A stretch of DNA of 64,000 bases from Heterotrichella gracilis (lineage: Eukaryota; Sar; Xanthophyceae; Tribonematales; Xanthonemataceae). This document shows positions 1-7,587 of this stretch, piece by piece; position 1 is the stretch's first letter, and each line of letters starts with the position of its first letter. Under the pieces are notes generated by a model. It searched no databases. It had not been told where the DNA came from and saw only the letters and a program-made list of their open reading frames with translations. Location of the stretch: NCBI GenBank assembly GCA_032358255.1, contig JAULBX010009880.1:44655-108654 (forward strand), read 5' to 3'. Made by a program: the position numbers and the translations under genes.

Positions 1-1254
1 ATTGAAAAATATCCTGTTCTTGCCTGCCTGGATTCTACCAAGTGCATCCCAACGGGTATGGCTGCCAATAATTATTGCCGCTTTTCCGTTCTCCTTCATC
101 ACGTCTAATGCCCTTAAACTCATTAGGTGATCGAGATCGCTTATCGGAAATGTGTTATAATCAACGAACTTGTTTAATCTACCAAAAGGAGGATTTGTTA
201 GAATTGCATCAAATTTTTGTCCAATAGGAGCTAGTGCTTTTGTAGCGTCTGAACTTGTTACTTCTAAAAAACCTTGTGTCTTTAAATTACGGTTACGGAT
301 AAAATCAATTTCATTGACAATTATATTTTTTGGATAACCTGCAATCGTTAAAAGACCATTTCCGGCACTTGGCTCAAAGGCACGGTAATCTGGTTTGTAT
401 TCTATTGGCAGATTGCAAAACACACCCATCAGATAGGCTATAGGTGCAGGGGTAGAGTACTGTTGTAACAACATGCTTTGACTTGTGCGGTGCGAAAGCG
501 TCACCTGATCGTGATAGAGTTTGACGATTCGTTCAAATTTTTCACTAATGCTTCCATTATCAAGTGCGATTTCTCTTCCTACATTTACGATGGCGAGTTC
601 AGTCAATTCTTTTATTTCTGTTTTGTCATCAATTTTTAGAGAACGGGCTAAATTTTCAATGCTTCTTTTGTTGTGTTGGTAGCCCATCCTGAGATCTTTC
701 TCTACGAAACCAACAAATTCTTTTAGATTGGCCGAAAGAGTGTCTCTGCTGTTCGACCCTAATAGACCCTCATCACCAAATGAAAAATAACTATCCTTTG
801 TAAGAATTAAATGCTCTATTACATCTATTTCCATGAGTTTTGCCCCAGCCTTTATTTTATTAGTCATATCCTTGTCTTGCTGACTAGGAAGGGTATTGCC
901 GCTTGGATGGTTATGACAAAGAATCATGGCGGTTGCAGCACATTTTAATGCCACTCCCAAAATGATCCTCAGATCAACGACTGTGCCTGCGATGCCACCT
1001 TTAGAATGTTTATAATAACCTATGACATTTAATGAACGGTTGACATACAAGACGGTGAAATACTCCTGTAATTCAATCTCTCCTTTATTAAAGGTACCAC
1101 GGATAAAATCTGCCGCTACACGAGAAGCAGTAATTTTTCCATTGAACTTATGATTGCTTGTACGATCATAACTCACTTTGATTTCAGGTACATTGATTAC
1201 AGGAGTCTTCACTCCACATAAAACAAGTTCATCTATGCTTTTATCTTTAGTCAT
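1..1254 (-). CDS. RadC/JAB-domain plus N6-DNA methyltransferase fusion (C-terminus cut by window edge)
   Basis: I translated an open frame from the ATG at 1254 to base 1 (418 codons, no stop). Residues about 40-160 form a RadC/JAMM-type domain with the metal motif HNHPSG at 114-119, followed by a spaced Ser and Asp. After a helical linker comes a motif resembling STPAPIAYLMG. Then comes an N6-adenine methyltransferase core with an AdoMet motif EPSAGNG near residue 295 and a catalytic TNPPFG near residue 353. This order is known from large multi-domain 'polyvalent' proteins of phages and conjugative elements, which often continue into a helicase domain; that part would lie outside the window. 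Likely role is DNA modification or protection of the element. Domain calls are firm; the function of the fusion is inferred. Confidence 0.85.
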   Translation of the reverse strand, partial: MTKDKSIDELVLCGVKTPVINVPEIKVSYDRTSNHKFNGKITASRVAADFIRGTFNKGEIELQEYFTVLYVNRSLNVIGYYKHSKGGIAGTVVDLRIILGVALKCAATAMILCHNHPSGNTLPSQQDKDMTNKIKAGAKLMEIDVIEHLILTKDSYFSFGDEGLLGSNSRDTLSANLKEFVGFVEKDLRMGYQHNKRSIENLARSLKIDDKTEIKELTELAIVNVGREIALDNGSISEKFERIVKLYHDQVTLSHRTSQSMLLQQYSTPAPIAYLMGVFCNLPIEYKPDYRAFEPSAGNGLLTIAGYPKNIIVNEIDFIRNRNLKTQGFLEVTSSDATKALAPIGQKFDAILTNPPFGRLNKFVDYNTFPISDLDHLMSLRALDVMKENGKAAIIIGSHTRWDALGRIQAGKNRIFFN

Positions 1255-1266
1255 TGCAGGTCAATT

Positions 1267-1839
1267 TTAGGAGTAAGTCAAAATCTCACGATCAAGCCAT
1301 GAGTTTGTGAAATTTTTGTTTCCGTTTGCCCATGTATATACATCGACATCTCCAACTTTTTGTATTTTTTGGATTGCCCATAAGGGAGCTTCCTGATTGG
1401 TTCCGGTTACAAGTGCAAAACCTTTGTAAATTACTCCTGCTCCACCGTCGTCCACCAATAATGCCTCATAGAAGATTTTGTTATCAATGGTTGTAACTAG
1501 CGTTCGCATAGTTGTGATGGAAGCATTCATTGTAGTGAGAATGTCTATTTCTTCTACTTGTTTGGCCTCCGTTGCGCTTCCCACAGCCGAACCCCCAGAG
1601 GCCGGAGCCATAAAATCATTTATCGCATCTCTTAATGCTCCTGCATTTGGTGTTACAGGTGAGGTTACATCGACATAAGGAATGAAAATATTATGCAATG
1701 CGCCCTGTCCAATATCTATTTTAAGGATGGTTGCTTTAATAATAGAAATTTCTATTATTTGACTTTTGTTTACATTTCTAATAAGAGCGCCATTAGTTAT
1801 CTTAATACTTGCTCCGTTATTGCTTATTTGAACTGGCAT
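1267..1839 (-). CDS. Phage-type structural protein (virion or fibre-like)
   Basis: 190 residues with no signal peptide. The C-terminal third (about 125-190) is a beta-rich module with the pattern YKGFALVTG ... WAIQKIQ ... WANGNKNFTNSWLDRE, which I recognise from structural or fibre-type proteins of tailed and other phages. There, a W-A-D/N-G-N segment precedes a final 'DR..LTY'. The middle holds a Gly/Ala/Ser-rich linker and a heptad-like stretch (EEIDILTTMNASITTMRTLV) that may trimerise. It lies 12 bases downstream of no other gene except the RadC-methyltransferase start, so the two may be co-transcribed. A role on the virion surface is an inference from the C-terminal module. Confidence 0.55.
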   Translation of the reverse strand: MPVQISNNGASIKITNGALIRNVNKSQIIEISIIKATILKIDIGQGALHNIFIPYVDVTSPVTPNAGALRDAINDFMAPASGGSAVGSATEAKQVEEIDILTTMNASITTMRTLVTTIDNKIFYEALLVDDGGAGVIYKGFALVTGTNQEAPLWAIQKIQKVGDVDVYTWANGNKNFTNSWLDREILTYS

Positions 1840-1863
1840 GATTTTAAGTTTTATTTGTTTTAG

Positions 1864-2025
1864 TTATTTTGATGTTGCTTTTGCAATAAGTTCACCTACC
1901 CAGGCTCCCACAAATCCCCCGATCATTACATAAGGAACTACATCTTTCGCATGTGCTTTACCGTAATAGTAGGATGCAAGGGAGCCAAGCAAAGTGAAGG
2001 TTGAGACAAGAGTTTTTTCTTTCAT
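1864..2025 (-). CDS. Small 2-TM or glycine-zipper membrane protein (53 aa), holin-like candidate
   Basis: A short frame read directly from the sequence: ATG at 2025 to TAA at 1864-1866, 53 codons. The protein starts MKEKTLVSTFTLLGSLASYYYG and has a second hydrophobic stretch, VVPYVMIGGFVGAWVGELIA, with Gly-x3-Gly spacing. It sits 8 bases after the spanin-like gene and before the structural protein gene, in the same direction, filling an otherwise empty gap. Placement within a lysis-type cluster suggests a holin or another small virion-membrane protein. There is no family recognition; the call rests on the open frame, packing and hydrophobicity. Confidence 0.5.
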   Translation of the reverse strand: MKEKTLVSTFTLLGSLASYYYGKAHAKDVVPYVMIGGFVGAWVGELIAKATSK

Positions 2026-2033
2026 TGATAGTA

Positions 2034-2690
2034 TTATTTAAGTGATTGAGTGAGTAAGAGCGAAGTTGTAATACCGGATAGAATCAATAAACCTCCGGCT
2101 AGTAGTTTATTTTGCCTTGACTTTTTTCTTTGGTTTTTGTAAGCGGTGTTTAATTGTTGAGTAAGAATTTGGTTTCTGAGCTCCTGTTCTTTTTGTAAGT
2201 CTCTAAAATTATTTTCTACCTGCTTATGAATAAGGATTGAACTATCCCTAATTGCGACAACTGCTTCTAGTGTATGTATTGTTTGATCGCAAGCCGTATC
2301 GCTTAATTGTTGCTGAGTTATGAGGGAATCCAGTAAAGGGTTTAAACTACCTTTGGTAAGAATTGCAGAATCAATATTTGTGATTGCTCTTTTTAATTGA
2401 TCCTGGTAATACTTTTCTTTGAGACGGTAAGCGGAAATTGACTTTTTCTTTTCAGTTGCAATTAACCTCAAACTATCGTTTACGTTTTCTAAGTGAGATA
2501 ATTTGTTCTCGTATTTTGTAATTGCTTCTAACTTTTCTTTTTTCTCCCTTCGCCATTGGTTCAAGAAAATAGTGTCCTGTAAGGATGTTTCCACCTGCTT
2601 TGGTGTTTGTACAAATTCACAAGTCCCTAATACAGCAATACAAATTAATAAGGCTGCGATAATTCCATTTTTTACTTTTGAGGCTTCCAT
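2034..2690 (-). CDS. Coiled-coil membrane protein, spanin-like
   Basis: 218 residues. An N-terminal membrane helix (about 9-24, IIAALLICIAVLGTCEF) is followed by a long charged coiled-coil (about 45-195, rich in K, E, Q, L) and a C-terminal hydrophobic helix (about 196-215, LLAGGLLILSGITTSLLL). The topology with a periplasmic coiled coil between two anchors resembles a spanin or a virion membrane protein. It lies directly downstream of a 2-TM holin-like gene and two cell-wall enzymes, which favours a lysis role. No catalytic motif is present. The spanin call is an inference from topology and neighbourhood only. Confidence 0.45.
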   Translation of the reverse strand: MEASKVKNGIIAALLICIAVLGTCEFVQTPKQVETSLQDTIFLNQWRREKKEKLEAITKYENKLSHLENVNDSLRLIATEKKKSISAYRLKEKYYQDQLKRAITNIDSAILTKGSLNPLLDSLITQQQLSDTACDQTIHTLEAVVAIRDSSILIHKQVENNFRDLQKEQELRNQILTQQLNTAYKNQRKKSRQNKLLAGGLLILSGITTSLLLTQSLK

Positions 2691-2703
2691 ATTATTTCGG
2701 TTT

Positions 2704-2925
2704 TTAGATGTTAGTGTTTGGTTTTTTTTCGATGCTATACCCGAAGCACCCAGCGGCTATGAGACTCACAATTGAATAAAACATATATTCAGGAGTGGAG
2801 ATATTAAATACCAGTTGCGCAATCCAACTGGCAACTACAAGAAGCATACTGATTGCGATAATCACTTCTCTCAGGCTATACCCGTTTGTTTTGTCCTTTA
2901 ACAGATCTTTCAAAAAATCACTCAT
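2704..2925 (-). CDS. Holin-like 2-TM small membrane protein
   Basis: 73 residues with two clear membrane helices (about 19-43, EVIIAISMLLVVASWIAQL; and about 48-66, YMFYSIVSLIAAGCFGYSI), a charged N-terminus and a short lysine-containing tail. The start overlaps the end of the YkuD-like gene by 8 bases, which suggests translational coupling. Size, topology and position next to cell-wall hydrolases fit a class II holin or holin-like protein, where a small membrane protein permits release or activation of the lysin. Other small 2-TM virion proteins cannot be excluded. Confidence 0.5.
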   Translation of the reverse strand: MSDFLKDLLKDKTNGYSLREVIIAISMLLVVASWIAQLVFNISTPEYMFYSIVSLIAAGCFGYSIEKKPNTNI

Positions 2926-3607
2926 GTAGAAGTTTGTTTTTTTGTTTGCTATTAAAATAAAAGTGCCCTGCGATTCCTAAACCTAGAACTGCTCCTAAGA
3001 AATAAGTCATCATCTTGAGTTTTCTTCGTTGAACTGTTCTAAAATCAATCAGCGTATAAGTGAACATGTTTCCAAGTCTTGCCTTATGTTGTTCGCAGAG
3101 CTTCATAAAGACTTCAAAATCACTGGCGTTTTCAAATACCTGGCAGCCTGCCGAATTTTTATCTACAGATTTGGTTGTTCCAACTTTATTGGCTCGGTGT
3201 ACATTAATCCCGTACTGGCCTGTTTCTTTTTTTCCGTTGTAAAAATCCAATGTAGCGTTGCGGTCATAATCACGCATAATGCTGATTGGTTTTGCCTGAA
3301 CCAGAGCCTTGTATTGTCCTCTATGCAGGCCAATAGCATGGGAGTTAATATTTTGCCCTTCCGCAACAATAGCTGTTCCTTGGGGCTGCATTGGGTTTTT
3401 GAGCCAAAACGTTCCTGGGTCTGTTGTGATTTTAAAAATATGATACTCCCATTTACTAGGGCTTGATTTGTAAAACACATGCAACTCATCATCAAAACGA
3501 TTGGGTACAATACTCTTGCTTCTCAGTCCCACGATATTTAATTCGTAGAGACGTGTGAAGAGTTTATAACCCTTGAACTTTAGTAATGCTTTGATTTTGC
3601 TTAACAT
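2918..3607 (-). CDS. Phage-type YkuD-like cell-wall enzyme with C-terminal membrane anchor
   Basis: 229 residues. The core (about 40-190) contains a conserved pattern in which YGINVHRAN is followed some 10 residues later by NSAGCQVF. This resembles the catalytic His and S-x-GC of L,D-transpeptidase (YkuD) folds and is a family I recognise from phage genomes of Bacteroidota. A hydrophobic helix near residues 201-219 (MMTYFLGAVLGLGIAGHFYF) anchors the C-terminus. It lies 13 bases after the amidase gene, forming a two-enzyme cell-wall module. Whether it cleaves or cross-links peptidoglycan is unclear. The catalytic Cys and His assignments are from motif resemblance only. Confidence 0.6.
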   Translation of the reverse strand: MLSKIKALLKFKGYKLFTRLYELNIVGLRSKSIVPNRFDDELHVFYKSSPSKWEYHIFKITTDPGTFWLKNPMQPQGTAIVAEGQNINSHAIGLHRGQYKALVQAKPISIMRDYDRNATLDFYNGKKETGQYGINVHRANKVGTTKSVDKNSAGCQVFENASDFEVFMKLCEQHKARLGNMFTYTLIDFRTVQRRKLKMMTYFLGAVLGLGIAGHFYFNSKQKNKLLHE

Positions 3608-3620
3608 GGCCGTGAGAGTT

Positions 3621-4058
3621 TTAAAGAAAGTCAGGTGTGTAATTTGCCAGCCAAGTCTTTACATCAAAACAGGGACACTCTTTTTTTACTTCAGGGAAAT
3701 CTCTGTGTCCAACAACTTTAGCATTTGGATAACGTTCTGTGAGTTCCACGATCTTATTGAACATGGATTTTAATTGGTTAGGAGTACGGGTGTCTTTTGG
3801 CTTTCCTTCTTTATCTATTCCACCGATGTAGCTAATACTGATACACTCGTTGTTATGAGCGTAAACACCATTACTGTTTTTATCTTCATCTCTCAACTTC
3901 ACTACTTCTCCATCTTTTTTAATGATGTAGTGATAGCCGGGTGTGCCGTTCCATTTTTTTACTTCTCTCCAGTAGTTTTGAATACTTTCAATTTTTGTTT
4001 CCGGTAAAGTGGCGGTGCAATGGATAACGATGAACTTTACATTTCTTGCGTTTTTCAT
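3621..4058 (-). CDS. N-acetylmuramoyl-L-alanine amidase (Amidase_2, endolysin type)
   Basis: 145 residues covering a single Amidase_2/PGRP domain. Zinc ligands and conserved blocks are visible: HCTAT near residue 13, GYHYII near 41, SISYIGG near 74, GHRDFP near 117 and the final CPCFD near 128. The length is that of a minimal phage amidase (T7 lysozyme type), and there is no signal peptide, so release would need a holin or would act from inside the virion. It cleaves the bond between N-acetylmuramic acid and L-alanine in peptidoglycan. The neighbours are a YkuD-like enzyme and holin-like genes. Family assignment is confident. Confidence 0.9.
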   Translation of the reverse strand: MKNARNVKFIVIHCTATLPETKIESIQNYWREVKKWNGTPGYHYIIKKDGEVVKLRDEDKNSNGVYAHNNECISISYIGGIDKEGKPKDTRTPNQLKSMFNKIVELTERYPNAKVVGHRDFPEVKKECPCFDVKTWLANYTPDFL

Positions 4059-4137
4059 AGTGTTTGTTTTAATGAGATTAGTAATTCACTCTTATTTTTG
4101 TCTTTTTTTTGTTTGCGTTTTTATTTCTGGTTTATGT

Positions 4138-4923
4138 TTAGGATTTGTAATAGTTGACATACTTGCTCTCTACAAGAAAAAATTGTTTGTCGCTTTCAAA
4201 CATTGTGTGGTTTCCACGTTTGGCAATTTCTCTGCCGAGAACCATATTCACGGGAACAGGAACGGAGGTTTTAGAATCTTTCCAAACATTTGTTGCACCT
4301 ATCGTAATTAAGAGTGGTTTATCCTCAATGCCGGACAAAGACCATTTTTTTCCATCATATTTTAAGCCCATTGCGTTAAAGGCTTTGCGGAATGCTTGTT
4401 TTTGTGTTTCAACTTTGAACGTAGAGAGAAGGCCGTTAACCAAAGTTTGACGAACACCTGCAAGTAGCAGTGTGCTGAAAACTCTATTGACTGCACTATA
4501 ATCATTTATGTTTTTAATTCCTTTGAGTAGGTCAAATGATTTCTTAAAATCTTTTTTCACAACAGCAGTGTGTATCGCTTTTGCAAGAGTTGAGGCGTTT
4601 ATTTGTTTTGCTTGTGAGGTGCTTGATTTTGTTTGCCTGGCTCCTGGTTGGGTCTGGTTTTTTGAAGTGTCATTTTGAGTTTGTGTTTTCTTTTTTTGCG
4701 CGGCTTTTGGTTTGGATTTTGGAATACTGTTTGAGCTATTTGTTGTTTTAAATTCACGAGCCTCATTTTTAACTGAAACTTCTTCTTTGTTTTTTTTGTA
4801 ATACTTTATTCCAAAAAAAGTTAGTACTCCAGTAGCTACTAAGCCCAAGCTTAAAAAGAACCATTTCTTTTTATTGCTTTTATTTGGAGCTTGTTCTTTA
4901 GTTTTTCTATTTGAGTTTTTCAT
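4138..4923 (-). CDS. Membrane-anchored helical protein with one annexin-like repeat
   Basis: 261 residues. An N-terminal basic stretch precedes a membrane helix (about 20-42, KWFFLSLGLVATGVLTFFGI). A Lys/Thr/Gln/Ser-rich linker (about 45-107) follows. Next is a helical segment (about 109-180) spaced like an annexin repeat (AIHTAV ... FDLLKGIKNINDY ... NGLLSTF). The C-terminal 80 residues are beta-like. It is the last of three adjacent genes with this helical pattern. A basic membrane-anchored architecture suits an internal virion-membrane or assembly protein, but no function is known to me. The annexin resemblance here is weaker than in its two neighbours. Confidence 0.5.
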   Translation of the reverse strand: MKNSNRKTKEQAPNKSNKKKWFFLSLGLVATGVLTFFGIKYYKKNKEEVSVKNEAREFKTTNSSNSIPKSKPKAAQKKKTQTQNDTSKNQTQPGARQTKSSTSQAKQINASTLAKAIHTAVVKKDFKKSFDLLKGIKNINDYSAVNRVFSTLLLAGVRQTLVNGLLSTFKVETQKQAFRKAFNAMGLKYDGKKWSLSGIEDKPLLITIGATNVWKDSKTSVPVPVNMVLGREIAKRGNHTMFESDKQFFLVESKYVNYYKS

Positions 4924-4929
4924 TTTCTT

Positions 4930-5121
4930 TTATGATTTAGGTTTATTGGTAAGGGCAATCATATAGTTAGTGTAATCGCTTGCCGATAACTCAGATTTGA
5001 GATCTGAGAGCAATTGTGTTTTGTATTCTTTGAAATAGGCTACTCCAACATTGATGAAAGATCTTTGGGTAGGTATTTCCTCAAGTACTGTCTTTATTGC
5101 GACTTCATCTGTTCCAGGCAT
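4930..5121 (-). CDS. Annexin-like repeat fragment, in frame with the upstream gene
   Basis: 63 codons from ATG at 5121. The segment PGTDEVAIKTVLEEIP followed by LLSDLKSELSASDYTNYM matches the core of an annexin repeat, where GTDE starts the repeat and D-L-x-x-E-L-S lies near its end. The frame is identical to that of the upstream gene: only TAA TCC TTT separates the last sense codon of that gene from this ATG. The end of the upstream product supplies the expected preceding helix (AWAIRLKSAFDKV). So this may be the second half of a single annexin-like protein split by a nonsense change, or a separately started peptide. Calcium binding is not implied. Confidence 0.55.
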   Translation of the reverse strand: MPGTDEVAIKTVLEEIPTQRSFINVGVAYFKEYKTQLLSDLKSELSASDYTNYMIALTNKPKS

Positions 5122-5127
5122 AAAGGA

Positions 5128-5130
5128 TTA
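5128..5130 (-). other. In-frame TAA separating two halves of an annexin-like repeat
   Basis: On the minus strand the reading is GTG TAA TCC TTT ATG CCT, so the stop sits between the last codon of the upstream frame and the next ATG in the same frame. The protein pattern continues smoothly across it. This suggests a recent nonsense change, programmed readthrough, or deliberate division into two polypeptides. Confidence 0.75.
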
Positions 5131-5628
5131 CACCTTATCAAAGGCAGACTTTAATCTGATCGCCCAAGCTCTGTATAAAACTTCCCCCGGTAAAGTTCCT
5201 CCAACCTTATCTGGTTTACCTTCTTTGATCTGAATCATTTCTCTGTATTCGGAGGATTGCAGTTCTTTGTACATGTCATTGTACATGCCTGTTCCAAACT
5301 GCTTTTGATATTCAAGGGCTATTTCATTAAACTGCTCTTTACTTTTTATTTTGGTAAGAATGTTTCTCAGGGCTATAGTGTCTGTTCCAAATTGTCCATC
5401 ATTTTCAAAAGCCATTTTAATGAGCTTAGCAGTTGTTGGTGCGTTGCCATCTTGAAAACTTTGAGCATCGGAATTTTTTGCTTTGTTGTTCTTAATGTAT
5501 TTTGCCCCAAAGTGAATCACAGTACCAACCGCAACACCTACTAAAAGGGTGTAGCCAATTTTCTCCTTGATGGATAAACCTTGATTTTTGGAGGCTTGCG
5601 GATTGGTATGTGTGATTGTTTGATTCAT
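5128..5628 (-). CDS. Membrane-anchored annexin-like repeat protein (N-terminal part)
   Basis: 166 residues with a membrane helix at about 27-45 (YTLLVGVAVGTVIHFGAKYI). One annexin-like repeat follows (about 65-135, containing QFGTDTIALRNILTKIKS and later DMYKELQSSEYREM). The C-terminus (AWAIRLKSAFDKV) then looks like the first helix of a second repeat, whose remainder lies beyond the TAA stop in the same frame. An intact two-repeat protein would be roughly 231 residues. In this element it lies between the 60-residue small protein gene and other membrane-anchored genes. The annexin resemblance is seen in spacing and key residues, not confirmed by search. Confidence 0.6.
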   Translation of the reverse strand: MNQTITHTNPQASKNQGLSIKEKIGYTLLVGVAVGTVIHFGAKYIKNNKAKNSDAQSFQDGNAPTTAKLIKMAFENDGQFGTDTIALRNILTKIKSKEQFNEIALEYQKQFGTGMYNDMYKELQSSEYREMIQIKEGKPDKVGGTLPGEVLYRAWAIRLKSAFDKV

Positions 5629-5646
5629 TTTTTGTCATTAAAAAAT

Positions 5647-5829
5647 TTATACTCCGAGTGCTTGTTTTGCCATTGCGGTTTTTACCGGATCATGTTTGAT
5701 GATGTAGGCGAGTTTTTCTAGTTCTTTTGCACTTAATTTTGCAGCAAGGGTTGTTAGGGCTTGCATTTTGGTATCGGCTTCCGGTTCATTACTGGCGCTG
5801 ATCTCTAGGTCATAGCTGTATTTGCTCAT
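5647..5829 (-). CDS. Small protein of unknown function (60 aa) in the viral-like operon
   Basis: 60 residues, soluble, with a short beta-like N-terminus (KYSYDLEISAS) and an amphipathic helical remainder rich in Ala, Lys and Leu (LTTLAAKLSAKELEKLAYIIK). I do not recognise the family. The frame fits exactly between the 286-residue coiled-coil gene and the annexin-like gene, on the same strand with gaps of 18-36 bases, which supports it as real. A DNA-binding or scaffolding role would be a guess. Confidence 0.6.
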   Translation of the reverse strand: MSKYSYDLEISASNEPEADTKMQALTTLAAKLSAKELEKLAYIIKHDPVKTAMAKQALGV

Positions 5830-5865
5830 GGTTTATTTTTTAAATGATTATTAGGATTTTGTTTT

Positions 5866-6726
5866 TTATTCCTCCTCTTGCAAGAGATCAAGCACTGGTC
5901 GGATTTGAGCTTTGTCCTTGCTCAGTAACTCCAAGATGTCAATCACCAGTTGCATTTCTTCTTCCGTGAAGTGTTTTTGAATTTCTTTGAAAAGCTTTAG
6001 GAATTCTTTTTCTTGTGGGGTGAGTTCGACGGTGTTTGCTGCTTTCTCTTTCTTTTTAAAAGAAACTTCTGCGTCAGGCTGTTCGGATTGTTCTGTGCCT
6101 TTTTCAGTGTCTCTGTCGATAATTCCTGCAATGCCATTTAGAGCCGGAACCTGCGCGATTAAATGTGTGTTACGTCTTACGATTCCTTCTAAAGCAACTG
6201 ATACAATTTCACCAATGTGCATTCCGCCAATTTTGTTACCGTTAGCTTTTGCTGTTTCAATGCCTTTTTCTAATTGTTCGATGTAAATTTCTTTTTCATC
6301 AAGTTCTGCATTGAGTTCATTGATCTCTTGTTTTAGCGCCTTAATTTCCAGAGTTTCAATTGCTTTTTTATCTCTGTTGTTTCTTAGGGTAGCAAGATCA
6401 TTTTTTGTAAATGTTCTGAACTCGATTCCGTTGAGTCCCTGGTCTAAGGCCTCGGCCTGATTCTGAGCTTTCATAGAGAACACGAATTGATCGTTACGTG
6501 GGGAAGCCCCTGAACAATAAATCACAATTTTGATTTGATTGGTCTCGGCTGTCATGTAATCCTCATAGCCATCAAACTCATTAGGTTCATCTGTTTTTTG
6601 AACTGCTTTTAAGGAATCCACAAAGATTTCGTAGAATTTTGCTTGACCTTTACTGGCCATTGCTTCGAGGTGACTTTTAAGGCGGTCAACTTTTTGTTGG
6701 TCGAATTTGTCGAATTGAATAGGCAT
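5866..6726 (-). CDS. Coiled-coil protein of unknown function, possible scaffold or assembly protein
   Basis: 286 soluble residues. The N-terminal 110 residues are mixed alpha/beta. A strong coiled coil spans about 118-160 (ALKQEINELNAELDEKEIYIEQLEKGIE broken by normal heptads). A small glycine-containing helical segment (about 163-195) and a C-terminal acidic helical region (about 235-286, ending LLQEEE) follow. It is one of the largest products in the operon and lies directly downstream of the beta-rich candidate virion genes. Highly charged coiled-coil proteins in that position often serve assembly or scaffolding, but no family is recognised. Confidence 0.55.
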   Translation of the reverse strand: MPIQFDKFDQQKVDRLKSHLEAMASKGQAKFYEIFVDSLKAVQKTDEPNEFDGYEDYMTAETNQIKIVIYCSGASPRNDQFVFSMKAQNQAEALDQGLNGIEFRTFTKNDLATLRNNRDKKAIETLEIKALKQEINELNAELDEKEIYIEQLEKGIETAKANGNKIGGMHIGEIVSVALEGIVRRNTHLIAQVPALNGIAGIIDRDTEKGTEQSEQPDAEVSFKKKEKAANTVELTPQEKEFLKLFKEIQKHFTEEEMQLVIDILELLSKDKAQIRPVLDLLQEEE

Positions 6727-6738
6727 GATTTTTTGGTT

Positions 6739-7053
6739 TTAGTTTTTAAGAATTATTTGGAGAAATTTGATGTGCTTAATTGTTGCTGAGTAATTGTTTA
6801 TTGAAATTGTACCTTGATGCTCATGATGTAATTCGTTGGCGCTTGAATCACTCAGGTCATAAAAACCGAAGTCAGAAGTAATACTCACATCGGACACATC
6901 ATCAAGCAGAATAAAAAGCTGATTGTATGCGTCAATTTCCATTGTGGTATTTGGCTGCACAACAAGATGCTCGAAGCAGGTATAATATTCTGTACCAATT
7001 CCCCTGTCATTCATTCTGCGGGCTGCAAGTGCTAATGCCAATATTTCTGTCAT
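6739..7053 (-). CDS. Small beta-rich protein, candidate virion component
   Basis: 104 residues. After a short Ala-rich helix, alternating hydrophobic residues give a series of beta strands (LVVQPNTTMEI, LFILLDDVSDVSIT, TISINNYSATIKHIKFLQII), consistent with a small beta-sandwich or jelly-roll-like fold. It starts 3 bases after the end of the 176-residue gene and is probably co-translated with the two upstream beta-rich genes. I do not recognise the family. A capsid, vertex or decoration role is inferred from neighbourhood and predicted fold. Confidence 0.5.
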   Translation of the reverse strand: MTEILALALAARRMNDRGIGTEYYTCFEHLVVQPNTTMEIDAYNQLFILLDDVSDVSITSDFGFYDLSDSSANELHHEHQGTISINNYSATIKHIKFLQIILKN

Positions 7054-7056
7054 GGT

Positions 7057-7587
7057 TTATAGATTTGATTGATCTTCTTTTGCTTCTAGCCACACATACA
7101 CAATTACCTTGTATTGAAAAATTTCAGAAGTGTTTATGAGTTTGTCTCGGTACGCCCCTTGTATCAGTGTTGCATTACCATTCACTATCACCTGATCTTC
7201 CTGCATAGGCAATTGATGAGTATAGATTTTTGGTGCAAATTTCCCACTGGTAAAATCCCCGTGATCTATATTTTGATCCATTACTAATTCTCCGGTGTAA
7301 AAAACATTTGCTTTTTCATAACTCTGTAGTTTTAACTCACCTACGATTTGGTTTCTTCTCAAAATCACCGGCATAGAACCAACTGGACTGGAAGGTGGCC
7401 ATGACGTGGGGCCAGGAGCAGGAGCAGGTAATGGGATTGGCGGCGGTATTGTTCCTGCAATCCAACAAAAACCCATTTCAACTCCAAGTATGTTTTTAGC
7501 TTCTCTTGGAATTTTTACCTGAAAGAGCTTAACCTGAGTCGAGCGATCAATGAGGAAACTTGTTATGATAACACTTTCGCTTTTCAT
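7057..7587 (-). CDS. Beta-rich protein with proline-rich loop, candidate minor capsid protein
   Basis: 176 residues. Beta strands at the N-terminus (SVIITSFLIDRSTQVKLFQV) are interrupted near residues 46-72 by a striking Pro-rich segment (IPPPIPLPAPAPGPTSWPP). The C-terminal half is again beta-rich (ELKLQSYEKANVFYTGELV ... YKVIVYVWLEA). It overlaps the preceding gene by 4 bases (ATGA), so the two products are probably made in fixed ratio. The strand pattern resembles the partner gene and suggests related single beta-sandwich folds. A capsid role is inferred, not shown. Confidence 0.5.
   Translation of the reverse strand: MKSESVIITSFLIDRSTQVKLFQVKIPREAKNILGVEMGFCWIAGTIPPPIPLPAPAPGPTSWPPSSPVGSMPVILRRNQIVGELKLQSYEKANVFYTGELVMDQNIDHGDFTSGKFAPKIYTHQLPMQEDQVIVNGNATLIQGAYRDKLINTSEIFQYKVIVYVWLEAKEDQSNL

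Noticed and set aside
5866-6726. Phage scaffolding protein named by family
   Set aside because: Only a coiled coil is visible; there is no recognised family signature, so the function is left open.
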